Assembly: GCA_041485845.1 (NCBI GenBank)
Contig: JBGPKH010000482.1
Span: forward strand, 1 to 7,070
Origin: OMOG01 sp041485845
Lineage (GTDB): Bacteria; Acidobacteriota; Terriglobia; Bryobacterales; Bryobacteraceae
Length of the DNA stretch: 7,070 bases
Direction: 5' to 3'
In this document: piece after piece, positions 6,740-7,070 of the stretch
Layout of the letters: each line of letters starts with the position of its first letter
Numbering within the stretch: position 1 is the first letter of the stretch
Position numbers and translations under genes: made by a program
Notes under the pieces: generated by a model
Told to the model about the DNA's origin: nothing
The model's input: only the letters and a program-made list of their open reading frames with translations
The model's database searches: none

Positions 6740-7050
6740 TCAAGCTCTTCCTTCCCTGCCTCTCAGGATCGCCGCCATCACGCGAGGGCTGCGCCGTGCA
6801 TCACAAGGGCCTTTCATCCGGCGCATAGGCAATCAGATATTCACGTACCAGAATGAAGCGCAAAGGCCGTGAGGTGAGGTCCGGGCGTCTATGGCCCTTA
6901 CCAGGAAATGGAAACCAATGCGCGAATGCTGCTGAGAATCTGAATCTTTGCAATCATCCGGTCGGCGGCGTCGAGGTTATCCGCGCGAATGAATTCCCAA
7001 ATCTCGTCCAGGTCAAAACGGGCTTCCGGGTGGAAGTCATATCCGGTCAT
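6740..7050 (-). pseudogene. Decayed RelE/ParE-family toxin gene (parE-like)
   Basis: The family is a small ribosome- or gyrase-directed toxin paired with an antitoxin encoded just upstream. Starting at ATG 7050 the frame reads MTGYDFHPEARFDLDEIWEF then IRADNLDAADRMI, the characteristic opening, but stops at TAA 6898-6900 after 50 codons. An extra A in the run 6912-6914 explains it: dropping one base restores LVPFPGKGHRRPDLTSRPLRF then ILVREYLIAYAPDERPL. That frame meets TGA at 6801-6803, where the expected WVVAV strand is missing by deletion. VMHG follows in another frame, and after a further small deletion near 6791 the tail RSPRVMAAILRGREGRA reads in a third frame to TGA at 6740. At least three lesions make sequencing error alone unlikely; the product should be inactive. 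A frame ending RRLQSGS with a TGA overlapping the toxin ATG (ATGA) at 7047-7050 could be the antitoxin's last residues, mostly outside the window. Confidence 0.8.
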
Positions 7051-7070
7051 GAACCGGACTGCAAACGACG

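Noticed and set aside
6226..6828. A 200-codon plus-strand frame running past the 6044 gene
   Set aside because: It overlaps the real gene in another frame and then crosses the toxin pseudogene antisense; no domain is visible.

Overview
The window looks like a chromosomal piece of a high-GC member of the Acidobacteriota, most like Solibacter/Bryobacterales. This is inferred from two gene types that those genomes carry in large numbers: an Oar-like TonB-dependent receptor with an N-terminal carboxypeptidase-regulatory-like domain, and a membrane Ser/Thr kinase with a long PD40 (WD40-like, 'SPDG') sensor tail. No rRNA, tRNA or CRISPR array was seen.

Left three quarters (1-5224), all on the minus strand: a PknB-type kinase gene is followed directly by the TonB-dependent receptor gene. 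The receptor's GTG start overlaps the kinase-frame TGA stop as GTGA, so the two were probably one translationally coupled transcript. The receptor reads without interruption and leaves the window at position 1, so its C-terminus is missing here. The kinase frame is broken once, at codon 575, by a TGA where the family pattern calls for TGG (Trp). The rest of the PD40 domain continues in the same frame for 319 codons. This is a nonsense mutation, a base error or a read-through stop. If it is real and not read through, the product is a kinase with only part of its propeller.

Right quarter (5225-7070) is a different landscape, made mostly of gene debris. It holds a divergent split repeat and a bulged hairpin that look like a decayed insertion-sequence end (5297-5479), the last ~43 residues of a tyrosine recombinase (5519-5647) joined to unrelated sequence beside a GC hairpin, and a ParE-type toxin gene ruined by at least three indels (6740-7050, minus). 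There is one well-supported intact gene, a plus-strand hypothetical protein with a CX4CXC motif and a very basic tail (6044-6559). A short minus-strand frame of unknown origin meets it tail to tail.

No convincing new multi-gene system is present. The observations most worth following are the single in-frame TGA in the kinase, the coupling of a PD40 kinase to an outer-membrane receptor, and the remnant-rich junction around 5.3-5.8 kb.
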